A DNA stretch of 54,947 nt. Source: JAJZQD01 sp021847735 (GTDB lineage: Bacteria; Bacillota; Thermincolia; Thermincolales; UBA2595). Below the pieces are notes generated by a model that had not been told where the DNA came from, searched no databases, and worked only from the letters and a program-made list of their open reading frames with translations. A program made the position numbers and the translations under genes. Shown here piece after piece: positions 15,791-24,328 of this stretch (its first letter is position 1; every line of letters begins with the position of its first letter). The stretch lies in NCBI GenBank assembly GCA_027324025.1, contig DAHVYW010000056.1:1-54947 (forward strand), in the 5' to 3' direction.

Positions 15791-16435
15791 ATGGTACACA
15801 AGCTATCTTCTATTCTTTCCTGTCGTTTGGCTAATTATCTCGGCTGGCAGGCTAAAACAAATATTATGACATACGGTTTTGAACTGATTTTCGGAGAACT
15901 GTTTAAGCTTGGTTTGTTAATCATCATATCTGCATACTTGGGCCTGTTGATGCCAACCGTATTGATTTTAGCTGCCGCCGTTCCCTTTCGGTTGATATCC
16001 GGGGGCGGCCACTGTAAGACTTATGCAAGATGTACTATTGTGACTATCATGACATATTTACTCCTATCTATAATAGCCTACCGTATAATGCCGTATTTTG
16101 ATGACACCCTCTCTTTCATTTCTCTCCTTTTATTAACGTTCTTCACGCTGGTAGTAATAAGTCTTTGGGTTCCCGGAAAAAATCCCGCCAAAGACATCGA
16201 AACCCCAGACGAAAAAGCCAAGTTTAAAAAACTATCCCGGTTGTTTCTTTTTTCATGGGCTTTAAGTTGTATTGCAGTTTATGCACTGGTACCCGGCATC
16301 TTTAGGGTTTATTACGTCTCAACCGCAGTAGGAGTTGCGTGGCAGACCCTTTTTGTTTCACCCCTTGGCTACCTTTTTTTGTCCGCAGTTGAAAAGGTCT
16401 TGGACCTTTTAACAACTAAAAAGGAGGTGAACTAA
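15791..16435 (+). CDS. agrB: Accessory gene regulator B (AgrB) peptide-processing endopeptidase
   Basis: This 214-residue integral membrane cysteine protease removes the C-terminal tail of AgrD and cyclises the peptide. The catalytic pair is His74 and Cys81 in 'GGGHCKTYARC', spaced seven residues apart as in staphylococcal AgrB. Several membrane helices follow. The C-terminal codons contain the AAGGAGG ribosome binding site of the next gene, agrD, whose start touches the agrB stop. Tight packing with agrC and agrD supports co-expression. Confidence 0.95.
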   Translation: MVHKLSSILSCRLANYLGWQAKTNIMTYGFELIFGELFKLGLLIIISAYLGLLMPTVLILAAAVPFRLISGGGHCKTYARCTIVTIMTYLLLSIIAYRIMPYFDDTLSFISLLLLTFFTLVVISLWVPGKNPAKDIETPDEKAKFKKLSRLFLFSWALSCIAVYALVPGIFRVYYVSTAVGVAWQTLFVSPLGYLFLSAVEKVLDLLTTKKEVN

Positions 16436-16567
16436 GTGCTTAAAAGAACCGTCATGTCTATTTTAACAATCCTAGCCTTAGTAGCTGTCGCCGCTGCAGA
16501 CTTTGGTATTAGCCCCGCTAGCTGGGGGACCTTATACCAACCCGCACCGCCGAAAGAGCTACGGTAA
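16436..16567 (+). CDS. agrD: AgrD-like cyclic lactone autoinducer precursor
   Basis: This 43-residue GTG-started ORF begins at the base after the agrB stop, with AAGGAGG 8 nt upstream. A basic hydrophobic N-terminal helix (LKRT...ILTILALVAVAAAD) is followed by SPASWGTLYQPAPPKELR. The YQPxxPxxL tail is the clostridial AgrD recognition tail. There is no Cys. By alignment with clostridial precursors whose ring starts at Cys five residues before the cleavage point, the mature signal should be a Ser-lactone ring SWGTL with an upstream tail. The ring limits are inference. The gene is short enough to be missed by standard gene calling. Confidence 0.85.
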   Translation: MLKRTVMSILTILALVAVAAADFGISPASWGTLYQPAPPKELR

Positions 16568-16568
16568 A

Positions 16569-16592
16569 GAAGGGTAGCCTAGGCTACCCTTC
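16569..16592. repeat. Perfect 24-bp palindrome between agrD and the response regulator gene
   Basis: GAAGGGTAGCCT is followed directly by its exact complement AGGCTACCCTTC, 2 bp after the agrD stop. There is no T-run, so it may be a transcript-end or processing hairpin separating agrD from the regulator, or a protein-binding dyad. Confidence 0.6.
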
Positions 16593-16623
16593 CTAATACA
16601 TTGAGGGAGGAATTATATTCGTC

Positions 16624-17385
16624 ATGCCCCAAAAGACTATTATTAAGGTACTTATAGCCGAAGACGAACCCAATAACCGCACCTTTCTCCGCAGCATTCT
16701 CGAAAAACACAACGATTTTCAGGTTATCGGCGAAGCAGCAGATGGAAAAGAACTACTGGAACTGACATCAAGACTGAAGCCTCAGGTAGTCTTTGTTGAC
16801 ATAGAGATGCCGGAACTGGACGGAATGTCCGCGGCCAAAATGCTGGCTGAAAAAAACGAGGAGCTAATGATTGTTTTTGTTACCGGCCATTCCGATTTTG
16901 CAGTAGAGGCCTTCGAAATTTCGTCATTTGATTTCATTCTCAAACCTTTTAAAGCTGACCGGGTAGAAAAAGTCCTGGAAAAAATTCGAAACAGATTTGC
17001 CGAACGGGAAATGGATGTCCAAAAACTTTCAAGGGTTTTCAAGTCTTCAGATAAGTTACACATTAAATGTGGACACGAATTGCACTTTATTGACGTCAAT
17101 GGCATTTACTACATTGAAAAAGAACGGAAAAAGACTATAATACATACCACTGATAACAGATATGAAACCCACGAACCGATTAACGACCTCGAAAAAAGAC
17201 TCAACCCCATGAATTTCTTCAGGTCCCACAAGTGTTACCTAATCAATCTTAAGATGGTACAGAAGATTATCCCCTGGGGGGATAACTCCCACCTTGTGAA
17301 ATTCTTTAATTCTAACAAAGATGCTCTGATTGCCAGATCTAAAGTAAAAATGCTCTATGAACTTCTTGAAATTACTGCAGAATAA
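16624..17385 (+). CDS. agrA: LytTR-family response regulator (AgrA-like)
   Basis: This 253-residue protein has a receiver domain (about 8-125; acidic pair 'EDE', phosphoacceptor Asp59 in 'FVDIEMPELDG', conserved Lys in 'LKPF') and a C-terminal LytTR DNA-binding domain (about 148-250, 'FFRSHKCYLINLKMV'). It should receive phosphate from the two upstream kinases and regulate the locus or distant targets. The nearest GGGAGG lies about 13 nt before the ATG, a long spacing, so the start may be inefficient. Symbol by context only. Confidence 0.9.
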   Translation: MPQKTIIKVLIAEDEPNNRTFLRSILEKHNDFQVIGEAADGKELLELTSRLKPQVVFVDIEMPELDGMSAAKMLAEKNEELMIVFVTGHSDFAVEAFEISSFDFILKPFKADRVEKVLEKIRNRFAEREMDVQKLSRVFKSSDKLHIKCGHELHFIDVNGIYYIEKERKKTIIHTTDNRYETHEPINDLEKRLNPMNFFRSHKCYLINLKMVQKIIPWGDNSHLVKFFNSNKDALIARSKVKMLYELLEITAE

Positions 17386-17498
17386 CCCGTCATTACCGCC
17401 TTTTATCCCTTCTATGCCGCATTATACGCCAAGTGAACAGGAGTAATAACCCCCCTGTCAAATTTAACATCTACTAACAGTTCTAAAGGGGTGGTATT

Positions 17499-17735
17499 AT
17501 GCTGTATATCTGCGGACGCTGTCAAAACAGTTTTGAAACAGTTTTCCAAACGGTCTTCCATTTCGGTAACCCACCTTTGCAACTAGATTTATGTCAAAAA
17601 TGTCTGGAAGAAGTAAATGACTATTACGACCACTATAATATTTATGTAAAGCGTCAGGTTGTTGCCACTTTGCACAATCAATACAACATACCTCCTTCAT
17701 TACAAGTTCCTGGCAAAGCAAAGGACAGTGAGTAA
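17499..17735 (+). CDS. Small protein with paired CxxC motifs (putative zinc ribbon)
   Basis: This 78-residue protein of unknown function has Cys5-x2-Cys8 ('CGRC') and Cys32-x2-Cys35 ('CQKC'), suggesting a zinc-binding ribbon. It has a proper AAAGGGG ribosome binding site, its own terminator overlapping its last codons, and no sign of being a shadow frame. It lies between the agr regulator and convergent htrA. Nothing in the sequence shows its partners. Confidence 0.65.
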   Translation: MLYICGRCQNSFETVFQTVFHFGNPPLQLDLCQKCLEEVNDYYDHYNIYVKRQVVATLHNQYNIPPSLQVPGKAKDSE

Positions 17736-17759
17736 TATACTCACTGTCCTTTGCTTTTT
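17718..17759. terminator. Bidirectional terminator between convergent genes
   Basis: A perfect 17-bp stem (GCAAAGGACAGTGAGTA, loop ATA, and its complement) is followed by TTTTTCC. It ends both the small CxxC gene (plus) and htrA (minus). Confidence 0.9.
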
Positions 17760-17766
17760 CCGGCCA

Positions 17767-18885
17767 TTACTGCTCCGGCATTTGCTGAAGGGTGAGGTTT
17801 AATGTCTTCTTCTCTTTTCCTCTCATTATAACTATTTCTATAGTGTCGCCAATTTTCTGATTATCAACCCTGTTACGCAAGTCACTGAAATTCCGTACCT
17901 CATTTTTATTCAACGAGACAATTACGTCACCGCTCTTCATACCTGCTTTATCTGCAGGTCCCCCGGGAGGTAGTTCGCTTACGAATACTCCGCTGTCTAC
18001 CGCCAAACTGTATTGTTCGGCCAATGCCGGGTTAACGTCACCCCCGAGAATTCCTATCCAAGGGCGAATCACCTTGCCAAATTTAATAATTGACTCCACT
18101 ATTGGCTTCACGGTATTGCTGGGGATAGCGAAGTTTAATCCCTCGACATTTACATCCACTATCTTTACACTATTAATTCCAATTACTTCGCCCCGGGAAT
18201 CGACCAAGGCACCGCCGCTGTTTCCAGGGTTGATAGCCGCGTCTGTCTGAATGAGTCGGAACTGCTTTTCCTCGATGTCCACGGTTCGGTTTAAGGCACT
18301 TATTACACCTGCGGTAACAGTACTGGCAAATTCTTCTCCCAAAGGGTTGCCTATAGCTACTGCCAATTCGCCTACCCTCACTTTGTCCGAATTACCTAAA
18401 GTGGCCGTCCTAAGACCGTCTTCATCAACTTTGATAACTGCCAGGTCTGTCCTCTGGTCAACCCCGATTAACTTGCCAGGCACCGGTTTACCACTTGGCA
18501 GCGTGACAATTAACTGGTCGGCTTCCTTAACTACGTGATAATTTGTAATTATGTAACCATTTGCGGCAAATATAACCCCCGACCCTGACCCCTTTTCAAC
18601 TCGCTCGTGGTTAAAAAACGTTGACACATTTACCCTGTTGCTTACACCCACTACTGATGGGCCTACTCTTTCAGCTATCTGAATTACCGGCGAATCTACA
18701 CTTGACGTAATAGGTGCAATTGGCGGATTGTAATCAGTGTTATTGAACTGTTTGTTTAACACAAGAGGGCTTACAAATAAAACAATCACCCCCCCTATAA
18801 CCGCCCCCAGCAGGGCTGCTAGCATATAAGACAATAGGTTTGTCCGGCGCCCACCGGAATAAAAATCCTGGTCGTCACGGTACAT
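17767..18885 (-). CDS. htrA: HtrA/DegP-family trypsin-like serine protease
   Basis: This 372-residue membrane-anchored quality-control protease has an N-terminal helix (about 20-43), a protease domain with the triad His117 ('TNYHVVKEAD'), Asp147 ('RTDLAVIKVD') and Ser223 ('GNSGGAL'), and one C-terminal PDZ domain (about 270-370). It lies directly after walJ with a 12-bp gap, matching the walJ-htrC arrangement of Bacillus, and shares the terminator with the convergent CxxC gene. It probably degrades misfolded proteins at the outer face of the membrane. Confidence 0.95.
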   Translation of the reverse strand: MYRDDQDFYSGGRRTNLLSYMLAALLGAVIGGVIVLFVSPLVLNKQFNNTDYNPPIAPITSSVDSPVIQIAERVGPSVVGVSNRVNVSTFFNHERVEKGSGSGVIFAANGYIITNYHVVKEADQLIVTLPSGKPVPGKLIGVDQRTDLAVIKVDEDGLRTATLGNSDKVRVGELAVAIGNPLGEEFASTVTAGVISALNRTVDIEEKQFRLIQTDAAINPGNSGGALVDSRGEVIGINSVKIVDVNVEGLNFAIPSNTVKPIVESIIKFGKVIRPWIGILGGDVNPALAEQYSLAVDSGVFVSELPPGGPADKAGMKSGDVIVSLNKNEVRNFSDLRNRVDNQKIGDTIEIVIMRGKEKKTLNLTLQQMPEQ

Positions 18886-18897
18886 CGGTATCCCCCC

Positions 18898-19689
18898 TTA
18901 ATCCAGATGCCATATGGTTCCGGGTAGACTTCTGGGGGCTACTTCCAATTCAAAATCCCGTTCCGGAAATAACCCTGCTTCCTCCAAAACTCTAGCCACC
19001 GTTGAATATGCCAGTTCAGGCAGATTGTTCTCCTTGCTTAAATGAGCCAGTATTACTCCCTTAGTCTTCCCGTTAACCAGAGACGCTAAACAGTGGCCTG
19101 CGGCTATATTGGACAGGTGTCCCTTATCACTTAGAATCCGCTGTTTAAGCTTCCACGGGTATTTGCCGGTTTTAAGCATTTGCATGTCGTGATTGGCCTC
19201 AAATATCAACAAATCCGACCCGTCTATGTATTTCCTGGCACAACCGGTCAAATATCCTGTATCAGTGGTAATCCCCAGCCTTGAATCTCCGCAGTGAATA
19301 CTAAACCCTATTGAATCCACCGCATCATGAGAAGTGCTAAAACAGTCTATTTTCAGGTCTTCCACCTCCCGTGTCCTTCCGGATTCCAAGACACACCGGC
19401 TGGACTCTGGAATTTCTCCAATTAAAGGTAGTATTTCCCCCCAGGTCTGCTCAGTGGCATATACACTAAGGTTATGTTTTCTGGCCAGAACCCCGACTCC
19501 TTTGATATGGTCAATATGTTCGTGGGTAACCAGGATTCCCTTTAGTCCCAAAGGATCTACACCTATAGCCTCTAATTGGCCGGCTATTGCTTTACCGCTC
19601 AACCCCGCATCCACCAGGACAGCGGCTCCATCACCCTCCACATACGTGGCATTTCCCGAACTTCCGCTAGCCAAAGTACAAACCCGCAT
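18898..19689 (-). CDS. walJ: Metallo-beta-lactamase-fold hydrolase WalJ/YycJ
   Basis: This 263-residue protein has the metal-binding motif 'THEHIDHIKG' (about 55-64) and a later His/Asp ('STSHDAVDS', 'TDTGYLTG'). YycJ/WalJ is a cytosolic exonuclease-like member of the fold linked to DNA repair and to cell-wall/division coordination. It normally ends the walRKHIJ operon. Here the walRK genes are not present upstream. A methyltransferase gene takes that place. Confidence 0.9.
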   Translation of the reverse strand: MRVCTLASGSSGNATYVEGDGAAVLVDAGLSGKAIAGQLEAIGVDPLGLKGILVTHEHIDHIKGVGVLARKHNLSVYATEQTWGEILPLIGEIPESSRCVLESGRTREVEDLKIDCFSTSHDAVDSIGFSIHCGDSRLGITTDTGYLTGCARKYIDGSDLLIFEANHDMQMLKTGKYPWKLKQRILSDKGHLSNIAAGHCLASLVNGKTKGVILAHLSKENNLPELAYSTVARVLEEAGLFPERDFELEVAPRSLPGTIWHLD

Positions 19690-19704
19690 GATAAGCCCCC
19701 AAAT

Positions 19705-20331
19705 TCAGTTTTGTGTCCTCAGGAAATACAAAGAAATATGAACTTTACGTCCTGTTTCAAATACCTGTTTGCTTGCGGTTTCCACGTCATACCCTTCTTG
19801 TCGCATGTCCTCAATAAATCTTTTCGCGTCGTCCCGACCGGGGTCAGCAAGAGCTATAATCCCGCCTCGAGCTAGATTGTTCTTAAAAATCCTTTTCAGG
19901 AATGGGTGAAGTTTAGGTTCATAGAGAATATCCGACCCAATTATCCAGTCAAATCGGTCCTCCAACTCGAATACCCTCCAGTCCGCCAAAACGTACGCTA
20001 TGTTATTTATTCCATTTAACTTGGCATTCTCCTCTGCCAATTTCAGGGCTTCGGGAATAAAATCTGTTTGGACCAAATTTGCCTTTTTGGCTGCTGTGAC
20101 GATGCCAACCAGACCAAGACCGGCACCTAGCTCAAGGACCTGCTTACCGGCAAAACTGACATTCTCCCACAAGTACTCCGACATCCCAATTGCCGCCGGC
20201 CATAACACGGCCCAAAACGGTACGTCGTCATCGGTTTTCACCAGGCCGAGCAGGTAATCAACATCTTCTACAACCCTTACCGTGAAATTCCTGCCCGGAA
20301 ACATTACAATTGTCTCTGCCGTCAACTCCAT
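19705..20331 (-). CDS. Class I SAM-dependent methyltransferase (methyltransferase-16 type)
   Basis: This 208-residue protein has SAM-binding motif I 'VLELGAGLGLVGI' and post-I Asp in 'LVQTDFIPEALKLAEENAKLNG', and a WAVLWPAA segment typical of the METTL/protein-lysine methyltransferase-like group. Motif IV is 'WIIGSDILYEP'. The substrate is unknown. It ends 15 bp before walJ and probably shares its transcript. Confidence 0.85.
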   Translation of the reverse strand: MELTAETIVMFPGRNFTVRVVEDVDYLLGLVKTDDDVPFWAVLWPAAIGMSEYLWENVSFAGKQVLELGAGLGLVGIVTAAKKANLVQTDFIPEALKLAEENAKLNGINNIAYVLADWRVFELEDRFDWIIGSDILYEPKLHPFLKRIFKNNLARGGIIALADPGRDDAKRFIEDMRQEGYDVETASKQVFETGRKVHISLYFLRTQN

Positions 20332-20438
20332 AAAAACCCCTTATTCACTATTAAAGCGCGTATATTTCATTTCTCTGCGTGCGCTTTTCTGTACTTCGTT
20401 CTTGACCTTTTTCACCAAGGATCTCCCTCTTGAAGTAT

Positions 20439-20557
20439 AGTGAACTCGTTCAGCTAAAGCTGAACATCGAAACTTCAGTGGGGGACTCTACCCCCACTGA
20501 AGCAGAAAAGTGGAAACTCCACCTAATAGAAGGTGGAGTCTTGGAATTGGGATAAAA
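20439..20557 (-). repeat. Three-hairpin interspersed repeat, copy 3
   Basis: The reverse complement of copies 1957-2079 and 7253-7371, with the same three hairpins and the same TTTTAT edge. It is intergenic, between the chemotaxis receptor and the methyltransferase. It lies outside the rlmH cassettes, so the element moves independently of them. Confidence 0.85.
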
Positions 20558-20596
20558 GCCATGGATTTCTCCACGGCTCAGGTATCAATGTTCAAT

Positions 20597-21877
20597 TTAC
20601 ACTTGGAATTTGCTTATCCGCTCCCTGAGTTCTTCGGCAAACTGGGCCATTCTTGAAGCGTTGGCATTGACCTGTTCGTTCGTGTTCATTTGCTGCTGGG
20701 TGGAAGCGGAAACTTGCTGGGTAGCCACAGATACCTGGTGGGCAATATTGTTAACCTTATCCACAGCTTGAACTACCTGGGTAATCCCTTTTGACTGCTG
20801 CTGGGCAGCAGTCGATATTTCCTGGACCATACGAACCGTCTTGTCAACTGTCTCTACGATTTCACTAAGGGCGGTCCGGGCTTCAGAGGCTATGACAACC
20901 CCCTCCTCAACCTCTCTGCTGCCAACTACCATAGAATTAACGGCCCTGGAGGTCTCCTCCTGAATTTCTTTTATCAACTCCCCGATTTGCTGTGCAGCTT
21001 TAGCTGAGCCTTCAGCCAGTTTCCTAACCTCATCTGCAACAACCGCGAAACCCCGTCCATGCTCCCCCGCCCTGGCAGCCTCAATAGCAGCATTCAGAGC
21101 CAAAAGGTTGGTTTGGTCAGCAATAGAAGTGATAACATTAACAATTTCGCCTATCTGTTCTGACCTTTCGTTGAGGGTCTTCACAACAAGGGCCGAATCA
21201 CTAACTGTGTCCGAAATTTTATTCATCTTATTAACGGCCCGTTCAACTTCACCGGCGCCTTTAGAAGCCAGGTCTGACGCATTCTGGGATGCGTTATAAG
21301 CAGCCTGGGAATTTGCTGCAATCTGCTGTACTGCGGCAGACAGGTCCCTGGTTATTTGAAGGGTTTCATTTAACTGGTAGGCTTGTCCCTGAGTCCCCCC
21401 AACTATCTGCTGAATCGCTGCAGATATCTGTTGGATAGAGGCAGTGGCCTGTTCCACAGCCACAGAAACCTGGTTAGCCTCGGAAGCAACCATGTGAGCA
21501 GTGTCCATGTTTTGGTGAATTGTCATTCTGATATCTTCTACCATTTTGTTAAACGCAAGAGCCATCCGCCCGAATACATCTTTGGTCGGAAAGTAGATTT
21601 TTTGAGTTAAGTCTTTGTCCGCCACCTTACTTATAACATCAAGGAAAATCTCAAATATTCTCACCAGCAGACGGTTGACCAAAAGAAGCAGCAACAATCC
21701 GAAACCGACACCGATTGGTGCTACTACTGTAATCAATGATGTCAGTTGTTCAGCGGTGGCTTTCAGGTAATATAGCAAAAACGCCGTCCAGACAAGCGTT
21801 CCGCCGCCGGTTATGCTTATAAAAATTACGCCAAGCTGTACCAAGGGCTTAATTTTAAAAGCTTGCCTTTTTGACAC
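20597..21877 (-). CDS. Methyl-accepting chemotaxis protein without a large extracellular domain
   Basis: This 426-residue receptor has two closely spaced N-terminal helices (about 12-32 and 42-64) with only about ten residues between them, a HAMP linker (about 65-120) and a signalling domain whose hairpin tip is 'IADQTNLLALNAAIEAARAG'. Lacking a periplasmic sensor, it may sense a membrane or cytoplasmic cue or work through a partner. It stands alone, with copy 3 of the repeat downstream. Confidence 0.92.
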   Translation of the reverse strand: MSKRQAFKIKPLVQLGVIFISITGGGTLVWTAFLLYYLKATAEQLTSLITVVAPIGVGFGLLLLLLVNRLLVRIFEIFLDVISKVADKDLTQKIYFPTKDVFGRMALAFNKMVEDIRMTIHQNMDTAHMVASEANQVSVAVEQATASIQQISAAIQQIVGGTQGQAYQLNETLQITRDLSAAVQQIAANSQAAYNASQNASDLASKGAGEVERAVNKMNKISDTVSDSALVVKTLNERSEQIGEIVNVITSIADQTNLLALNAAIEAARAGEHGRGFAVVADEVRKLAEGSAKAAQQIGELIKEIQEETSRAVNSMVVGSREVEEGVVIASEARTALSEIVETVDKTVRMVQEISTAAQQQSKGITQVVQAVDKVNNIAHQVSVATQQVSASTQQQMNTNEQVNANASRMAQFAEELRERISKFQV

Positions 21878-21983
21878 AATAACACATCCTTAGACAAGTT
21901 TAGATAAATTTATACTTCTGCTTCTTTCACAATTTTCCTGCATGGCGATATAAAAAATTGGGAAAACTTATAAAAACTCGCCT

Positions 21984-23234
21984 CTAACACCGCCTAATTT
22001 GTGCTCCTACGGAGATTAACTTGTCTTCTATGTTTTCATAGCCACGGTCTATGTAATGGGTATTACAAATCTCCGTTTCCCCATCGGCAATAAGCCCGGC
22101 AATAATTAATGCCGCTCCGGCCCGCAGGTCCGATGCTTTGACCTGAGCCCCCTGTAGTTTCTTTACTCCCTGAATAACGGCTGAACGCCCCTCAACCTTA
22201 ATTTTTGCACCCATCCGTTTGAATTCGCCGGCTACCTGAAGCCTGTTTTCAAAAACATTTTCAATAATTACACTGGTACCTTTAACTGCCATGAGCATAG
22301 CCATCATTTGAGACTGCATATCCGTGGGAAACCCGGGATATGGTAATGTTTTTATATCGATAGGTTTTAAAGCATCCCTGTATGTCACTCTTATACTGTC
22401 GTCCTCTTCGGTGACCTCAACATTAGCTTCCCGAAGTTTGGCAATTAGCGGTTCTATGTGGGTGGGAATCACATGATCAATCACCAGGTCGCCTTTGGTT
22501 GCGGCCGCGGCAACCATAAAAGTACCTGCTTCAATACGGTCAGGGATCACCGAGTACCGGCCACCCCCCAATTGTTCAACTCCATCAATTTTTATCAAAT
22601 CCGTTCCAGCGCCTCTTATTCTAGCCCCCAGGGTGTTAAGGAAATTCGCCAGGTCAACAATTTCCGGCTCCTTGGCCACATTCTCCAGAACAGTTTGCCC
22701 ATTGGCAAGAGCCGCAGCCATCATAATATTTTCCGTAGCTCCGACACTTGGGAAATCCAGGTATATTTTTGCACCTGTCAGCCGGTTACAAGTACCTTTT
22801 ATGAACCCGTGCTCCAGCTTTATACTAGCGCCAAGAGCCTCAAGCCCCTTAATATGTAAGTCCATTGGCCGGTTGCCGATATTACATCCTCCGGGCAATG
22901 CGATTTCCGCATTACAAAATCGTGCCAGCAACGGTCCCAGTAAGAGGTTTGAGGCCCGCAGCTTTTTCATCTCTTTATAGGGTGTCTTTGTTTCTATAGA
23001 ATCAGGAGTTGCCACTTCCGTGGTATCTGTATGCCTGTTTTCTACCTTAACCCCCAGATTAGCGATGATATCCAGCAGCACCTCTACATCTGTTATTTGG
23101 GGGATGTTTTCCAAATAAACAGGCTCACTTGCCAATAAGGCAGCGGAGATTATGGCCAAAGCCGCATTTTTGGCACCGCTGACTTTAACGGTCCCCTTAA
23201 GGGGTTGGCCGCCTGTTATGCATAATTTTTGCAC
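21984..23234 (-). CDS. murA: UDP-N-acetylglucosamine 1-carboxyvinyltransferase
   Basis: This 416-residue enzyme transfers enolpyruvate to UDP-GlcNAc, the first committed peptidoglycan step. The catalytic, fosfomycin-reactive Cys117 lies in 'GGCNIGNRPMDLH'. 'KNAALAI' near the N-terminus and 'GFPTDMQSQ' are family motifs. Firmicutes often carry two such genes and this one cannot be assigned to murAA or murAB from sequence alone. It is monocistronic by appearance. Confidence 0.96.
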   Translation of the reverse strand: MQKLCITGGQPLKGTVKVSGAKNAALAIISAALLASEPVYLENIPQITDVEVLLDIIANLGVKVENRHTDTTEVATPDSIETKTPYKEMKKLRASNLLLGPLLARFCNAEIALPGGCNIGNRPMDLHIKGLEALGASIKLEHGFIKGTCNRLTGAKIYLDFPSVGATENIMMAAALANGQTVLENVAKEPEIVDLANFLNTLGARIRGAGTDLIKIDGVEQLGGGRYSVIPDRIEAGTFMVAAAATKGDLVIDHVIPTHIEPLIAKLREANVEVTEEDDSIRVTYRDALKPIDIKTLPYPGFPTDMQSQMMAMLMAVKGTSVIIENVFENRLQVAGEFKRMGAKIKVEGRSAVIQGVKKLQGAQVKASDLRAGAALIIAGLIADGETEICNTHYIDRGYENIEDKLISVGAQIRRC

Positions 23235-23320
23235 CCTTAAACCTCCTCAGGAGTAAAACAGTCGAAAACTCACATTTATTGTATATTCTCGCTCAACTTA
23301 ATTATTCCTGCATAAATAAT

Positions 23321-23345
23321 AAAGATGCCTTTACAAGGCATCTTT
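23321..23345 (-). terminator. Terminator downstream of the BON protein gene
   Basis: An 11-bp stem AAAGATGCCTT/AAGGCATCTTT with loop TAC or GTA is followed on the minus strand by ATTATTTATG. It lies just past the BON-domain gene stop, upstream of murA transcription in the other direction of reading. Confidence 0.7.
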
Positions 23346-23351
23346 ATTATT

Positions 23352-24221
23352 CTAACCAATGAGAATATCGTTGTTAATACCGTTTATTCCCCTAAAACCA
23401 CTGACAACTTGTTCTGCCTGGTGTTTCTGTTCCGGATTGACCACCGCACCTTCCAGGAATACTGTCCCATCCACCACGAAGCACCTGATCCCTCCCAAAC
23501 CGTTGTTTCCCAATTCAGTACGGATAGCGTTTGTCAGGCTGTAATCGGTTCCGTTGGCACCGTCATTCCTGGCTACAAGATTATTTATTGTTTTTTTAAC
23601 CCCCGGAACCTGGGCAACTATTTTTTCGGCAGCCATCACCTGTTCGGGAGTATCAACGTTTCCTGCCAGGGTCACCCACCCGTTTCTGCAGTCTGTCTCG
23701 ACATCTCTTGCACTGACCTCTGTGGACCTGGACAGGGCGGTCACTACCGAATTAACGATTGTCGGGTCATCAACATTAAAAGCCCCCTGGCCAAGGTTCA
23801 GGTAACTAATGACTTCTTTGACTCCCCTGGTCCGGGCAGCTAACTCCTTAGCGACTCTTTCTTCGGCAACGGTACCCACTTCGCCTTCCAAGTATACAAC
23901 CCCCTCTTTAACTGTTGCAGTTAATTGGTGGAGGTCTATGCGAGGATCGGCACAAAATCTCTCCTGAATCTGACTGGCAATCTCGTTATCCTGCAAATGC
24001 CTGTCTTCTGCCACGGTGAGGCTGTTGTCAACAGACACTACCCCGGGTATCTTCTCAACAACATCACCGGCGGCCCATTTTTCCGCCAAAACATCTACAA
24101 AGCCGTATAAAGTCACTTCACCGTTACGGGTTTCAGCTTTTATATCGGCGCTGCGCAAAAATCCGGCGTTTTTTAGAACGTCTTCCACTTGAATCTGAAT
24201 AAAGGAATCATCTTTTTTCAA
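23352..24221 (-). CDS. Multi-BON-domain protein
   Basis: This protein of about 289 residues has four BON-like repeats, each with the G-x-V-x-L-x-G core ('GEVTLYGFVDVL', 'GVVYLEGEVGTV', 'GWVTLAGNVDTP', 'GTVFLEGAVVNP'). BON domains bind phospholipid or polysaccharide surfaces and are common in envelope-stress proteins. It has no signal peptide from this start. I prefer the TTG at 24221 because AAAGGAG lies 8 nt upstream. An ATG at 24269 is possible. The frame to 24350 crosses the terminator of the upstream gene, so the longest start is unlikely. Confidence 0.8.
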   Translation of the reverse strand: MKKDDSFIQIQVEDVLKNAGFLRSADIKAETRNGEVTLYGFVDVLAEKWAAGDVVEKIPGVVSVDNSLTVAEDRHLQDNEIASQIQERFCADPRIDLHQLTATVKEGVVYLEGEVGTVAEERVAKELAARTRGVKEVISYLNLGQGAFNVDDPTIVNSVVTALSRSTEVSARDVETDCRNGWVTLAGNVDTPEQVMAAEKIVAQVPGVKKTINNLVARNDGANGTDYSLTNAIRTELGNNGLGGIRCFVVDGTVFLEGAVVNPEQKHQAEQVVSGFRGINGINNDILIG

Positions 24222-24298
24222 ACCGCCCGCTCCTTTCCATTTATCAATGGTCCTTTCTATTTTCCCCATTCGCCCAAAAAATAAGCGGACTAAAGGAA

Positions 24299-24323
24299 AA
24301 TGCAGGCCAGTTAGTCCTGCATT
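24299..24323 (-). terminator. Terminator downstream of the MA-type peptidase gene
   Basis: A stem AATGCAGG/CCTGCATT is followed on the minus strand by TTTCCTTT. It separates the peptidase gene from the BON protein gene. Confidence 0.65.
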
Positions 24324-24328
24324 AAGGA

